Assembly (NCBI RefSeq): GCF_000179595.2
Contig: NZ_JH556657.1
Coordinates: 416,946 to 480,945 of the forward strand
DNA length: 64,000 nucleotides
Source: Acetivibrio cellulolyticus CD2
GTDB lineage: Bacteria; Bacillota; Clostridia; Acetivibrionales; Acetivibrionaceae
Reading direction: 5' to 3'
A program made the position numbers and the translations under genes. Of this stretch, positions 54,661 through 62,745 are shown in pieces (position 1 is the stretch's first letter; each line of letters opens with the position of its first letter). The notes under the pieces were generated by a model. It was not told the DNA's origin. It did not search any database and saw only the letters and a list, made by a program, of their open reading frames with translations.

Positions 54661-55230
54661 ATGGTAGCTAAGGGAAAAGGACTTGGAAAGGTTAGAGTAA
54701 AAAGCGTTAAGCGGATTATATTGTCTGCAGGTGTGCTAATTGCAGCTGTAATAGCAGCATTAGTCATATTTAATAATGTCTTTTCAAGTAAGTCCAAGGA
54801 AGTTAGTGTAGAGCCTGTTCCTACACCTACCGCTTCGGAAAAGAATGTTGATAGCAAAGCCGACATAAAAGAGGAAAATTTTAAGATAGCAAATGTTGAG
54901 ACGACAGATTCTTCCGATAAGGAAGCAATGAAAGCAGTTGGCGAGGCAATAATAAAAAATAAAGATATAAGTGTAAAGGTTATAAATTACACTAGAATAT
55001 CAGGACTTGCAGAAAAGGTAAGAGTAGCACTTGAATTAAACGGATTTGTTGTAAGCGCTGGAAATGATAACTCTCTAAAAAGTATAAGTTCGGTTGTAAT
55101 AGAGAAAAAAGAAAATGTTTCAGGGGAATGGATTAAGAATTTGCTGGACATTAAAAAGGTCAGGAAGGAACTTGATCCTCAGTCAAGGTTTGATATTTTA
55201 GTAATATTAGGTGATGATTATAAATCTTAA
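54661..55230 (+). CDS. Membrane-anchored LytR_C-domain protein
   Basis: 189 residues from ATG 54,661 (GGAGG 11 bases ahead); upstream ATGs lack a site. One span IILSAGVLIAAVIAALVIF at about 18-38 anchors it, with the bulk outside. A Thr/Pro linker (VPTPTASEK) leads to the LytR_C fold (SVKVINYTRISGLAEKVRVALELNG, then RFDILVILGDDY). The domain accompanies LytR-CpsA-Psr proteins; no LCP catalytic domain is present, so the role is unknown. Confidence 0.75.
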   Translation: MVAKGKGLGKVRVKSVKRIILSAGVLIAAVIAALVIFNNVFSSKSKEVSVEPVPTPTASEKNVDSKADIKEENFKIANVETTDSSDKEAMKAVGEAIIKNKDISVKVINYTRISGLAEKVRVALELNGFVVSAGNDNSLKSISSVVIEKKENVSGEWIKNLLDIKKVRKELDPQSRFDILVILGDDYKS

Positions 55231-55276
55231 ATAAATGGATTTAAAGTCTAAAGATAATTTTGAAAGGGTGGAGTTA

Positions 55277-55612
55277 GTGGATTCAAATATAATAGCACAA
55301 AAGATTGCCGAGATTTTGACAGATAAAAAGGCAAAGGATGTAAGAAGTATAGACATAAGCGAGGTTACAGTTATTGCAGATTATTTTGTAATTTGCAGCG
55401 GTACTTCAACAACGCATATTAAGGCTCTTGCTGATGAAGTAGAGCAAAAAATGAAGGAACAGAATGTCGAAATTCTTAGAAAAGAAGGATATAACAGTGC
55501 AAGGTGGATTCTGCTTGACTTTAATTTCGTAGTTGTTCATATTTTCCATGAAGAGGATAGAGCGTTCTATAATCTTGAAAGATTGTGGTCTGACGGCGTT
55601 ATGCGTAGATAG
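55277..55612 (+). CDS. rsfS: Ribosome silencing factor RsfS
   Basis: 111 residues from GTG 55,277, chosen because MDSNIIAQKIAEILTDKKAK is the usual RsfS start and AAAGGGTGGAG lies just upstream. An ATG at 55,235 has no ribosome site. VTVIADYFVICSGTSTTHI, EGYNSARWILLDF and VVVHIFHEEDRAFYNLERLW are family motifs. It binds ribosomal protein L14 and blocks subunit joining in starvation. Confidence 0.95.
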   Translation: MDSNIIAQKIAEILTDKKAKDVRSIDISEVTVIADYFVICSGTSTTHIKALADEVEQKMKEQNVEILRKEGYNSARWILLDFNFVVVHIFHEEDRAFYNLERLWSDGVMRR

Positions 55613-55718
55613 AGCAATTTTAAACTTACAAATTTGTAGGTATTTATAATATTAACATTGTACTTCATCTGTTTGTTCATGCATATTTTTTTTGCTATCC
55701 AGTATAATTCGAAAATTA

Positions 55719-55766
55719 AAAACAGGTTTATCCCAAAAGTAAGCTTTTCACGGGTAAACCTGTTTT
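55719..55766. terminator. Bidirectional terminator between rsfS and acyl-CoA ligase
   Basis: AAAACAGGTTTATCCC and GGGTAAACCTGTTTT form a nearly perfect 15-bp stem with flanking A and T tracts between convergent genes. Confidence 0.9.
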
Positions 55767-55784
55767 GTTTTATGAAAGGCATAT

Positions 55785-57518
55785 TTATTCTGTAAAGAAG
55801 GGTTGCTTTTCCAGATAACGTTTTATTTTCTTTGTTGTAGTCTTGGCAAATTCGTTTTCGCGTATAGTAAAATCTTGAACCCTCTTGTAAAGCGGCATGT
55901 TATGGTTTGCATGATTAATTTCCGATTTGATAAGTTTGTATATTTCTTCCTCTGAGGGAGTATCTGTGCCAAGCTTTTCCTTTATGATATCTAAGTCAAT
56001 TACAATTTGTGCTGTAACTATAGTTTCTCCATTTGCATCTATATTTTTGCCGGTTACAAGGGATTCCTTGATATATGGACTCTTATTAATATAAGATTCA
56101 ACTTCCTCTGGAAAGACGTTTTTTCCGTTCTTTGTAACGATAACATTTTTCTTTCTTCCGGTTAAATAGATAAATCCGTGACTATCTATACGACCCAGGT
56201 CTCCAGTATAGAGCCAGCCATCTTTCAATACTTTTTGAGTAGCGGCTTCATTTTGGTAGTAGCCTAGCATAATATTGCCACCCTTTACTATTATCTCACC
56301 AATTCCATCTTTATCAGGATTAACTATTTTTACCTCTATGCCTGGAAGTGGGAGACCTATTGAATCATCTCTATAGAGATTTTCTCTGTTAACTGAAATA
56401 ATAGGGGATGCTTCTGTAAGGCCATATCCCTGCAATATAGTGATGCCAAAGCTTCTAAAACCTTTTGATACTACAGGATCTATTCCGGCTGCACCAGCAA
56501 TAATAAGCCGTACTCTTCCGCCTAGATTATCAATTATTTGCTTAAATAGCTTTTTGCGGATATCAATTTTAAAATTGTTATAAAGAAAGTTACTTATTGA
56601 AAGTCCAAGTTTGAGTTTGAATTTTAGCTTCTTATCTTTTGAGGCTTGAGCCCACACTTTTTGATACATGTTCTCTATTATAAGAGGCACCAAAATAAGT
56701 ATTGTTGGAGAGGTTTCTTTTAAATTCCTGCTAATATGTTTCAATCCTTCATTAAATGATATACACGCACCGTAGTAGGTTATAGTCAGAAAATCCACAG
56801 TACAAGCGTAAGTATGGTGAAGCGGCAATATAGATAAAACCGAATCGGTACTGTCAAAGTATATTGATGAAGTAACAGACATAAGGTCTGAACATATATT
56901 TTTGTGAGAAAGCATAACGCCTTTGGCAAGGTCTGTTGTACCTGAAGTAAAAATGAGGAAACTCATAGCTTTTTCATCAATTTTAGAGTTTATGTATCCA
57001 GAATTTCCTTTTTCTAATTGGTTTTTTCCTTCTGCAATAAGTGCTTTTAGGGAAAGAAAGCTGTCATCAGTATGATCTTCAGCGTCCATATTAATAAAAT
57101 ACTTTAGCCCGGGTAGATTAAAGGATATTTCTTTTAACAGGTTATGATATTTGTTAGAATAAACAACAGCACAGGCATTTGACCTATTTAAGAGGTTTTC
57201 AAGCTCACTATGAGGAAGTTCCTTATCAAGGGGTACTATTATTCCAACACCATTTGCAGTAGAAAGATAAGTTAAGCACCATTCATACCGATTTTCACTA
57301 ATCAGAGCGATAAATTTATCCTTAAGACCAAGATTTAGGAGTGCAGTGCCTAGAGAGTCCAAGTCATTCTTAAACTCATTGAAAGTTATTCCCTCATAGC
57401 TTTGATCATTTGATTTAACATAAAAAGCATTTTTAGTACCATAAAGGCGACTACTCTGTTCAATCATATCCTTAAGGTTTTTTATGGGTCTTACTTCAAT
57501 TTTTTTTGTTGTTTGCAT
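55785..57518 (-). CDS. AMP-forming long-chain acyl-CoA synthetase
   Basis: 577 residues. The ATP motif is FLIFTSGTTDLAKGVMLSHK, with AGAAGIDP, QGYGLTEASPIISV and LYTGDLGRID following, and the C-terminal lysine in FAKTTTKKIKRYLEK. These define the ANL superfamily, of the long-chain fatty acid ligase branch. It would activate a fatty acid (or other carboxylate) to the CoA thioester. Single gene, leftward, head-to-head with nothing close; the substrate is unverified. Confidence 0.88.
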   Translation of the reverse strand: MQTTKKIEVRPIKNLKDMIEQSSRLYGTKNAFYVKSNDQSYEGITFNEFKNDLDSLGTALLNLGLKDKFIALISENRYEWCLTYLSTANGVGIIVPLDKELPHSELENLLNRSNACAVVYSNKYHNLLKEISFNLPGLKYFINMDAEDHTDDSFLSLKALIAEGKNQLEKGNSGYINSKIDEKAMSFLIFTSGTTDLAKGVMLSHKNICSDLMSVTSSIYFDSTDSVLSILPLHHTYACTVDFLTITYYGACISFNEGLKHISRNLKETSPTILILVPLIIENMYQKVWAQASKDKKLKFKLKLGLSISNFLYNNFKIDIRKKLFKQIIDNLGGRVRLIIAGAAGIDPVVSKGFRSFGITILQGYGLTEASPIISVNRENLYRDDSIGLPLPGIEVKIVNPDKDGIGEIIVKGGNIMLGYYQNEAATQKVLKDGWLYTGDLGRIDSHGFIYLTGRKKNVIVTKNGKNVFPEEVESYINKSPYIKESLVTGKNIDANGETIVTAQIVIDLDIIKEKLGTDTPSEEEIYKLIKSEINHANHNMPLYKRVQDFTIRENEFAKTTTKKIKRYLEKQPFFTE

Positions 57519-57669
57519 TCTATAACCTCACTTTTTCCAACATAATCTAAGGGCTAAATATATAAAAGATCTTAAAAGCCAAAAATGTGGTATACATATA
57601 ATATATATATAAGTTTTTTATTATATATAACATTCAATCTTGTCAAATTATTTTTGCAAAAGTCCTCAT

Positions 57670-58959
57670 TTAAAACCTATTGAGACGTCTGTTTCTGGAG
57701 ATTTTTCTTAGAATCGTTCTTAAAGCTAAAAAGCCAATTATAACTGCAAATATAGTCAACAATACTTTTTTATAAATCGAATTACCGAAAGATGTAATAA
57801 TACGTGGAGGAGTAGGAGTAGCAAGGATCCTTTCTACATTTCTTGATGCGACTAAATTTACTTTCCCAATAGAGATACCAGCTTGCTTATATTCAATAGA
57901 GCCTAATACAGCACCTTCTTTGATAGGTGCTGTAATGTTTTTGTTTATTTTTATATCCTCAGAAATATCGGCTTGATTGGTTGGTTCATTTGGAAGTATA
58001 CACTTCAAGTCCTCGGCAGCAACAATATTGAGATTCGGATTATAACTGGCATCAGCTACGCGGACACTAGTAACGAAAGAATTGGCTGCAATGAGATTTT
58101 GCATGGAATAGTTCTTAAAACCATATTCCAGTAAATCCTTTGAACTTTGATAGATACCTTCGGAATTTGGACATCCCAATATTACCGAAATTAGCTCCAT
58201 ACCCTCTTCATTTTTAGCTGAGGATACAAGATTGAAAGAAGCTCTAACTGTATAACCAGTTTTGATACCTGTTACTTCATTATAATATTTGGAACTATAT
58301 TTTCCATAAAAAAGCTTGTTTGTTGAAGGTAAGGTGTAGGCCTCATTGTGCATATTTGTTGGAGGTATGGTGCAGCTGGTTTTCTTTACTATTTCTTTGA
58401 ATAATGGCAGGGTCATGGCATGCTTTGCCATCAATGAAAGATCCCTGGCTGTAGTAAGATGGTTTTGACTGGCTTCATCGGTATCCATTCCGCAGGGATT
58501 TACAAAATTGGTATTTGTACAGGCAAGCTCTTTTGCCCTCTGGTTCATCTTTGCAAAAAAAGCTTCAGGGGTTGGTCCGACATTTTCTGCAATAACATAT
58601 GCAGTTTCGTTGGCAGATCTAACTAGAAGCGCATTCAGTACATCTTTAAACTTGAGTTGTTCTCCAGGTAATAAGCCAATATTCATTCCACCTGGCCCTA
58701 TATTATTTATAGCATACTGGCTCACAGTCATAAGTTGTTCGGGATCGGCATTTTCAATACCGATTATTGCTGTCATAATTTTGGTTGTGCTTGCGGGATA
58801 GAGTTTTTGATCGGCATTGTATTCACTAATAACCTGACCTGTTTTCGAATCTATTAAAATATAGGCTTTAGCATCAATATTTAAAGGTTCTGCTTTTGCC
58901 GTGTTGATATTCATATTCAAAATTGTAAACATAATTATGCCAATAAAGAGTTTTTTCAT
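57670..58959 (-). CDS. D-alanyl-D-alanine carboxypeptidase (S11, DacF-like)
   Basis: 429 residues from ATG 58,959 with GGAGGG ahead; the TTG 12 bases earlier is within the site. A signal peptide (KKLFIGIIMFTILNM..AKA) precedes the penicillin-binding motifs: S57-T-T-K60, SAN in LLVRSANETAY and KTG in GIKTGYT. A C-terminal beta domain and a final span (VLLTIFAVIIGFLALRTIL) with basic tail hold it at the membrane. It trims the terminal D-Ala of peptidoglycan. DacF-type enzymes act in sporulation in some species; that role here is a guess. Confidence 0.93.
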   Translation of the reverse strand: MKKLFIGIIMFTILNMNINTAKAEPLNIDAKAYILIDSKTGQVISEYNADQKLYPASTTKIMTAIIGIENADPEQLMTVSQYAINNIGPGGMNIGLLPGEQLKFKDVLNALLVRSANETAYVIAENVGPTPEAFFAKMNQRAKELACTNTNFVNPCGMDTDEASQNHLTTARDLSLMAKHAMTLPLFKEIVKKTSCTIPPTNMHNEAYTLPSTNKLFYGKYSSKYYNEVTGIKTGYTVRASFNLVSSAKNEEGMELISVILGCPNSEGIYQSSKDLLEYGFKNYSMQNLIAANSFVTSVRVADASYNPNLNIVAAEDLKCILPNEPTNQADISEDIKINKNITAPIKEGAVLGSIEYKQAGISIGKVNLVASRNVERILATPTPPRIITSFGNSIYKKVLLTIFAVIIGFLALRTILRKISRNRRLNRF

Positions 58960-59430
58960 ACGTCCCTCCAAATTTGTATAATACTATTATGTGTAAAAAA
59001 TAGCAATTTAAGCTATTGTAAGGCTAAATAATAATAAAAACATACCAGTAACTATATTAAGACAATAGAAAGCATTTTGCAAATAAAATATTATTGATAC
59101 TGAGGGGGAATTTGGACAAAAACATCTAAAAGTGCAGAATAATTACCTTTCTATTTAGGTGTACCTATTTCAAAAGAAATATAGCCTAAATAAAAATATG
59201 AAAGTTCTATTTTAAAGCCCTAATAAAACTGACCTCAATTACAGTATATCAAAAAATAGAAAGTAGTAAATAAGAGGCCGAATAAAAATATTTAAGGTAA
59301 TTAAAGGAAAGAGGAGTATAAATATAGAATACATAATTATATATAAATCTTGTCTTATTTATGTAAATTAATAACAACAGTCTTCTTATGCTTATTTATC
59401 TTAAAGGTAAAACGTATTGGAGGGAAACTC
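58960..59430. other. Intergenic region between divergent dac and comEA-like genes
   Basis: About 470 very AT-rich bases. Frames in it are short and lack ribosome sites. GAGGGGG at 59,102 has no ATG in range. No repeat, tRNA or riboswitch is evident. It must contain the promoters of both flanking genes. Confidence 0.45.
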
Positions 59431-60201
59431 ATGTCAGAAAACATATTTAACAAAGAAATAAAATTGAAAATGGGTATATTTATTGCTTTAGTTGCTGCTC
59501 TTATCATTAGTATAGGGATAGTAGGTTTTTTAATTAGCAGGGATGGTAGTGAGATAATAGTAAGTAAATCTGAAAATGTTGAAATTAAAAATTCTACTGT
59601 AAGGAACTCACCGCTAGTTACAGATGCTGCAGAACAGACTAAGGATGAAATAATAGAAGAAATAAAGGTATATGTGGTAGGTGAGGTCAATAAACCCGGT
59701 GTTGTCACTTTAAGGAAAGGTCAGATAATTGAGGATGCTATTAAAGCTGCCGGGGGGCCTACTAATAAGGCCGATATTGAAAATATTAACCTTGCCTTTG
59801 AACTTCAAGAGAATGTTATGCTTAAAATACTTCCAAAGGTTGATACGACTGCGGTTAATGGCGGTGTAAAAAAACAGCAGACAAATTCTTCGGTGAGCTT
59901 TCCGACTCCAGCTTCGAGCAAAAATCCGGGTTTTACAGGAATAGAAATAAAAAGCGACAGCGGAGGTGTACTACTGAATGAAAAGGATGATAAGGATACT
60001 TCAAAGGGTAAGATAAATATTAACCTTGCTACAGAGGCGGAACTGGATACATTACCTGGAGTCGGACCATCAACTGCAAGTAAAATAGTTTCGTTCAGAG
60101 AGAAGTCCGGTAACTTCAAAAAGATAGAAGATATTATGAATGTTCCTGGAATAGGAGAGAGCAAATTTGAAAATATGAAGGATTTTATTACTATTAATTG
60201 A
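59431..60201 (+). CDS. ComEA-like SLBB and helix-hairpin-helix protein
   Basis: 256 residues from ATG 59,431 (TTGGAGGG ahead). One span IFIALVAALIISIGIVGFLI near the N-terminus is followed by a linker, then an SLBB domain (KVYVVGEVNKPGVVTLRKGQ). A Ser/Pro-rich linker (about 160-195) leads to two HhH motifs (INLATEAELDTLPGVGPSTA, then IEDIMNVPGIGESKFENMKD). This order is the DNA-uptake receptor ComEA. comEC is not in the window. It may instead be a general membrane DNA-binding protein. Confidence 0.9.
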   Translation: MSENIFNKEIKLKMGIFIALVAALIISIGIVGFLISRDGSEIIVSKSENVEIKNSTVRNSPLVTDAAEQTKDEIIEEIKVYVVGEVNKPGVVTLRKGQIIEDAIKAAGGPTNKADIENINLAFELQENVMLKILPKVDTTAVNGGVKKQQTNSSVSFPTPASSKNPGFTGIEIKSDSGGVLLNEKDDKDTSKGKININLATEAELDTLPGVGPSTASKIVSFREKSGNFKKIEDIMNVPGIGESKFENMKDFITIN

Positions 60202-60350
60202 TTCTTCATTGGTTATATATATACTTTTAGAAAAATATTGCAAATAGACATTTTCGCAAATCGAAAGTATAATTCTATTTAAGAGTTTAGAAAAATAGTA
60301 ATAATTATAGGGGGGGAATTTTCAGGCAGATTTTTGTCTGATAACACTTT

Positions 60351-61007
60351 ATGAGAAGGTTATTGATCGTTTTAGCTGCAGTGTCTGTTATGATTTCATT
60401 GTTTGGATGCAGTAATTTATTTGATAGTAAAAATAATAATAGCAATAACAGTAAAGTGGAAGAAACACTTAAAGTAAGCCCAACTGTAAGGATACTTGTT
60501 GAAGGTGAGGACTTAATTGGACCAAGCGGGCAACCCTATGGTGAATTAAGCAGGGTTGATCTTGATGATAGTATCTTATCTCAAAGTGCAAAAAAGGAGA
60601 CAATTACATTGTATTTTGGTGATTCAGAAGCCGAATTTGTTGTTCCTGAAAAAAGAGAGGTTGAATTGGAAGCAGGAAAAAGTATTGAGGAAGTAGTTAT
60701 GAAAGAGTTGATAAAGGGGCCTGAAAAAGCAGGTATAGATTCTGTTATACCTGAAGGTACAAGACTTATATCTGTAGAGACAAAGGATGGTATATGTAAT
60801 TTAAACCTTTCAAAAGAGTTTATTGATAACAACTATACAGGTTCTGCAGGAGAAACTATGACAGTGTATTCTGTAGTCAACTCGCTAACGGAGCTACCAG
60901 GAGTAAATAAGGTGCAGTTCCTAATTGAAGGTGAAAAAAGAGAAGTTTATTTGCATATGGCATTTGACGCACCTATAGGGAGAGACGAAAATATAATTAA
61001 AAAATAA
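60351..61007 (+). CDS. GerMN-domain lipoprotein
   Basis: 218 residues. A lipobox signal peptide (LIVLAAVSVMISLFGCS, Cys20) anchors it to the membrane. After an Asn/Ser-rich linker the GerMN domain runs ETITLYFGDSEAEFVVPEKR, IEEVVMKELIKGP, IPEGTRLISVETKDGICNLN and VYSVVNSLTELPGVNKVQFL. GerM proteins act in sporulation and germination. The ATG at 60,351 has no Shine-Dalgarno at normal distance; GGGGGG is 35 bases up, with a CAGA/TCTG hairpin between. An in-frame stop just upstream rules out earlier starts. Confidence 0.85.
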   Translation: MRRLLIVLAAVSVMISLFGCSNLFDSKNNNSNNSKVEETLKVSPTVRILVEGEDLIGPSGQPYGELSRVDLDDSILSQSAKKETITLYFGDSEAEFVVPEKREVELEAGKSIEEVVMKELIKGPEKAGIDSVIPEGTRLISVETKDGICNLNLSKEFIDNNYTGSAGETMTVYSVVNSLTELPGVNKVQFLIEGEKREVYLHMAFDAPIGRDENIIKK

Positions 61008-61035
61008 AAATTTAGAATATTTTGCTTTAATTTCT

Positions 61036-61073
61036 CAAGATAAAAAGCCGCTTAATGACGGCTTTTTATCTTG
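61036..61073. terminator. Bidirectional terminator after the GerMN gene
   Basis: CAAGATAAAAAGCCG and CGGCTTTTTATCTTG pair perfectly over 15 bases around TTAATGA. It also ends the leftward small gene that stops at 61,083. Confidence 0.9.
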
Positions 61074-61082
61074 GGAAATTAC

Positions 61083-61238
61083 TTATGGAGTGCTTGACAT
61101 ACGGGGTAGTATAAATAATGCTGTTATAATATAGCCAAGAATAATTGATGTACTTGGCAAAAACATAGCGTAAATAAATATTTTTTTGATTTGTTCATGT
61201 CTTAATTGACGAAATTTCTCAACTCTGGTATTTCTCAT
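61083..61238 (-). CDS. Small single-span membrane protein (51 aa)
   Basis: A frame with AAGGGG 9 bases before its ATG (61,238, leftward) reads MRNTRVEKFRQLRHEQIKKI, then FIYAMFLPSTSIILGYIITA and LFILPRMSSTP. A basic amphipathic start, one hydrophobic span of about 22 residues and a short outside tail. Family not recognised; small proteins of this kind occur with sporulation genes. The terminator shared with the GerMN gene supports transcription. Confidence 0.65.
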   Translation of the reverse strand: MRNTRVEKFRQLRHEQIKKIFIYAMFLPSTSIILGYIITALFILPRMSSTP

Positions 61239-61508
61239 TTGTGTGATTCCCCTTTCGAATGTTTTTACATATTATACCATGTGCAAGGGTTGGTAACATT
61301 ATTTCCAGCTGTATAATAAATTATTCAAATTAAATTAGATTATATATACGCTTAAGTGCTAGAAAAATCGGTTTGTTATATCCTGGGAAATGTAATTTAA
61401 GATGAATTGGAACCCAAGAAATATATGTCAATTAATTATTGACAAGCTAAGATTACAAGCGTAATATCTAAATTAGATAATAGTAATTTTAAGGGGATGT
61501 TTTAAAAA

Positions 61509-61883
61509 ATGAATAAGGTTCCAAACATTTCTGATTCTGAATGGTATATAATGAAGGTGATTTGGAATAGGTCGCCAATTACTGCAAATCAAGTTATTGA
61601 GGAACTTGAAGGTACTATAGGCTGGAAGCCCAAAACAATTAAAACCCTTATTTCAAGGCTTGTCAGAAAGGAAGTATTAGGATTTACTAAGGAGGGTAGA
61701 GAGTATTATTACTACAGCCTTGTTACCGAGCAGCAATGTATATTCAATGAGAACAGAACTTTCTTAGAAAGAGTATATGGAGGCGTTTTTAAGGAAATGC
61801 TTGCGGCTTTCTTAGAACATCAAAAGCTGACAAATAAAGAGATAGATGAAATCAAAGAAATTCTGGATAACAAGGTCAGATAA
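61509..61883 (+). CDS. BlaI/MecI/CopY-type transcriptional repressor
   Basis: 124 residues with AAGGGG 10 bases ahead. The winged helix reads PNISDSEWYIMKVIWNRSPI, TANQVIEELEGTIGWKPKTI and KTLISRLVRKEVLGFTKEGR; the C-terminal dimer part is EEFKEMLAAFLEH-like (FKEMLAAFLEHQKLTNKEID). These repressors usually work with a BlaR1/M56 sensor protease, which is not adjacent here. It may act on a distant regulon, or on the two downstream membrane genes. Confidence 0.9.
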   Translation: MNKVPNISDSEWYIMKVIWNRSPITANQVIEELEGTIGWKPKTIKTLISRLVRKEVLGFTKEGREYYYYSLVTEQQCIFNENRTFLERVYGGVFKEMLAAFLEHQKLTNKEIDEIKEILDNKVR

Positions 61884-62031
61884 AGTTATTGTCCAAATAA
61901 TAAACTTTATATTGGATGATATAGTTTGGATTGTTTGATTGCTTTAGTGTTTTCAAATGAAAACTGTTGAATTTGTTTTTAAGCCTTTTAAGGTTTAACA
62001 TTTTTATTATTTAATCTAGGAGGTCAAAGGG

Positions 62032-62745
62032 ATGTTTAAAAAGCTAGTAGCAGCCATATTTGTTCTATGCTTTGTGTTTTTGCAATTTGGGGCCGCTTAT
62101 GCAGAAGGAGTCAACGAGGTTTTGAATCCGGGATTTGAAGAAAGTAGTTCTGAAGCTACTTTTTGGGAAAACAGGATTTATAACACATCACCAGGTGCCG
62201 GAGAAATAAGTGTGCAAACTGCACAAGCGCATTCAGGAAACAATTGCGTCAGAATTACAAACAGTGTAGGAAACGATTCAAGGGTTGTTCAGGTTGTGCC
62301 GGTAAAGCCAAGTACACTGTATAAAATTTCAGGCTGGGTAAAGACTGAAAATGTGGGCAATGAAGGAAAGGGTGCAATCCTTTCAGTGTACATGATGATG
62401 ATTTCTACAAAAGAACTTAAAGGTACAAATGATTGGACCTATGTGGAATTCTATGGACGAACAGGACCGGACCAACAGGCTCTGGAATTTACTGCAGGAG
62501 TAGGCGGTCATAGTGGTGAGAGTACAGGAACTGCATATTTTGACGACTTATCAGTTGAGGAAACATTGAACGTTCCTGAGGGTGCAGCTATAGAGAACCT
62601 TTATACACCACAGCAAGGCAATCAGGGGACGGGCAACACAGAACAATCAGACAACAAGGGTTGGATAACTGCTTTGATAGTTGCATTGGCAGTTGCTATA
62701 GGTGCAATTATATTTTTTTGTGTTCAGAATGTCAGGAAAAGCTGA
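62032..62745 (+). CDS. Secreted CenC-like carbohydrate-binding protein with C-terminal membrane span
   Basis: 237 residues with AGGAGG ahead. The signal peptide is FKKLVAAIFVLCFVFLQFGA..YA. The beta-sandwich reads EVLNPGFEESSSEATFWENR, then AHSGNNCVRITNSVGNDSRV, YKISGWVKTENVGNEGKGAI and GTAYFDDLSVEE, the CBM4/9 (CenC) pattern. A Gln/Gly/Thr/Asn linker (QQGNQGTGNTEQSDN) leads to a span (ITALIVALAVAIGAIIFFCV). It overlaps the following mannosyltransferase start by one base, so the two are linked; it may present sugars to it. Confidence 0.8.
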   Translation: MFKKLVAAIFVLCFVFLQFGAAYAEGVNEVLNPGFEESSSEATFWENRIYNTSPGAGEISVQTAQAHSGNNCVRITNSVGNDSRVVQVVPVKPSTLYKISGWVKTENVGNEGKGAILSVYMMMISTKELKGTNDWTYVEFYGRTGPDQQALEFTAGVGGHSGESTGTAYFDDLSVEETLNVPEGAAIENLYTPQQGNQGTGNTEQSDNKGWITALIVALAVAIGAIIFFCVQNVRKS

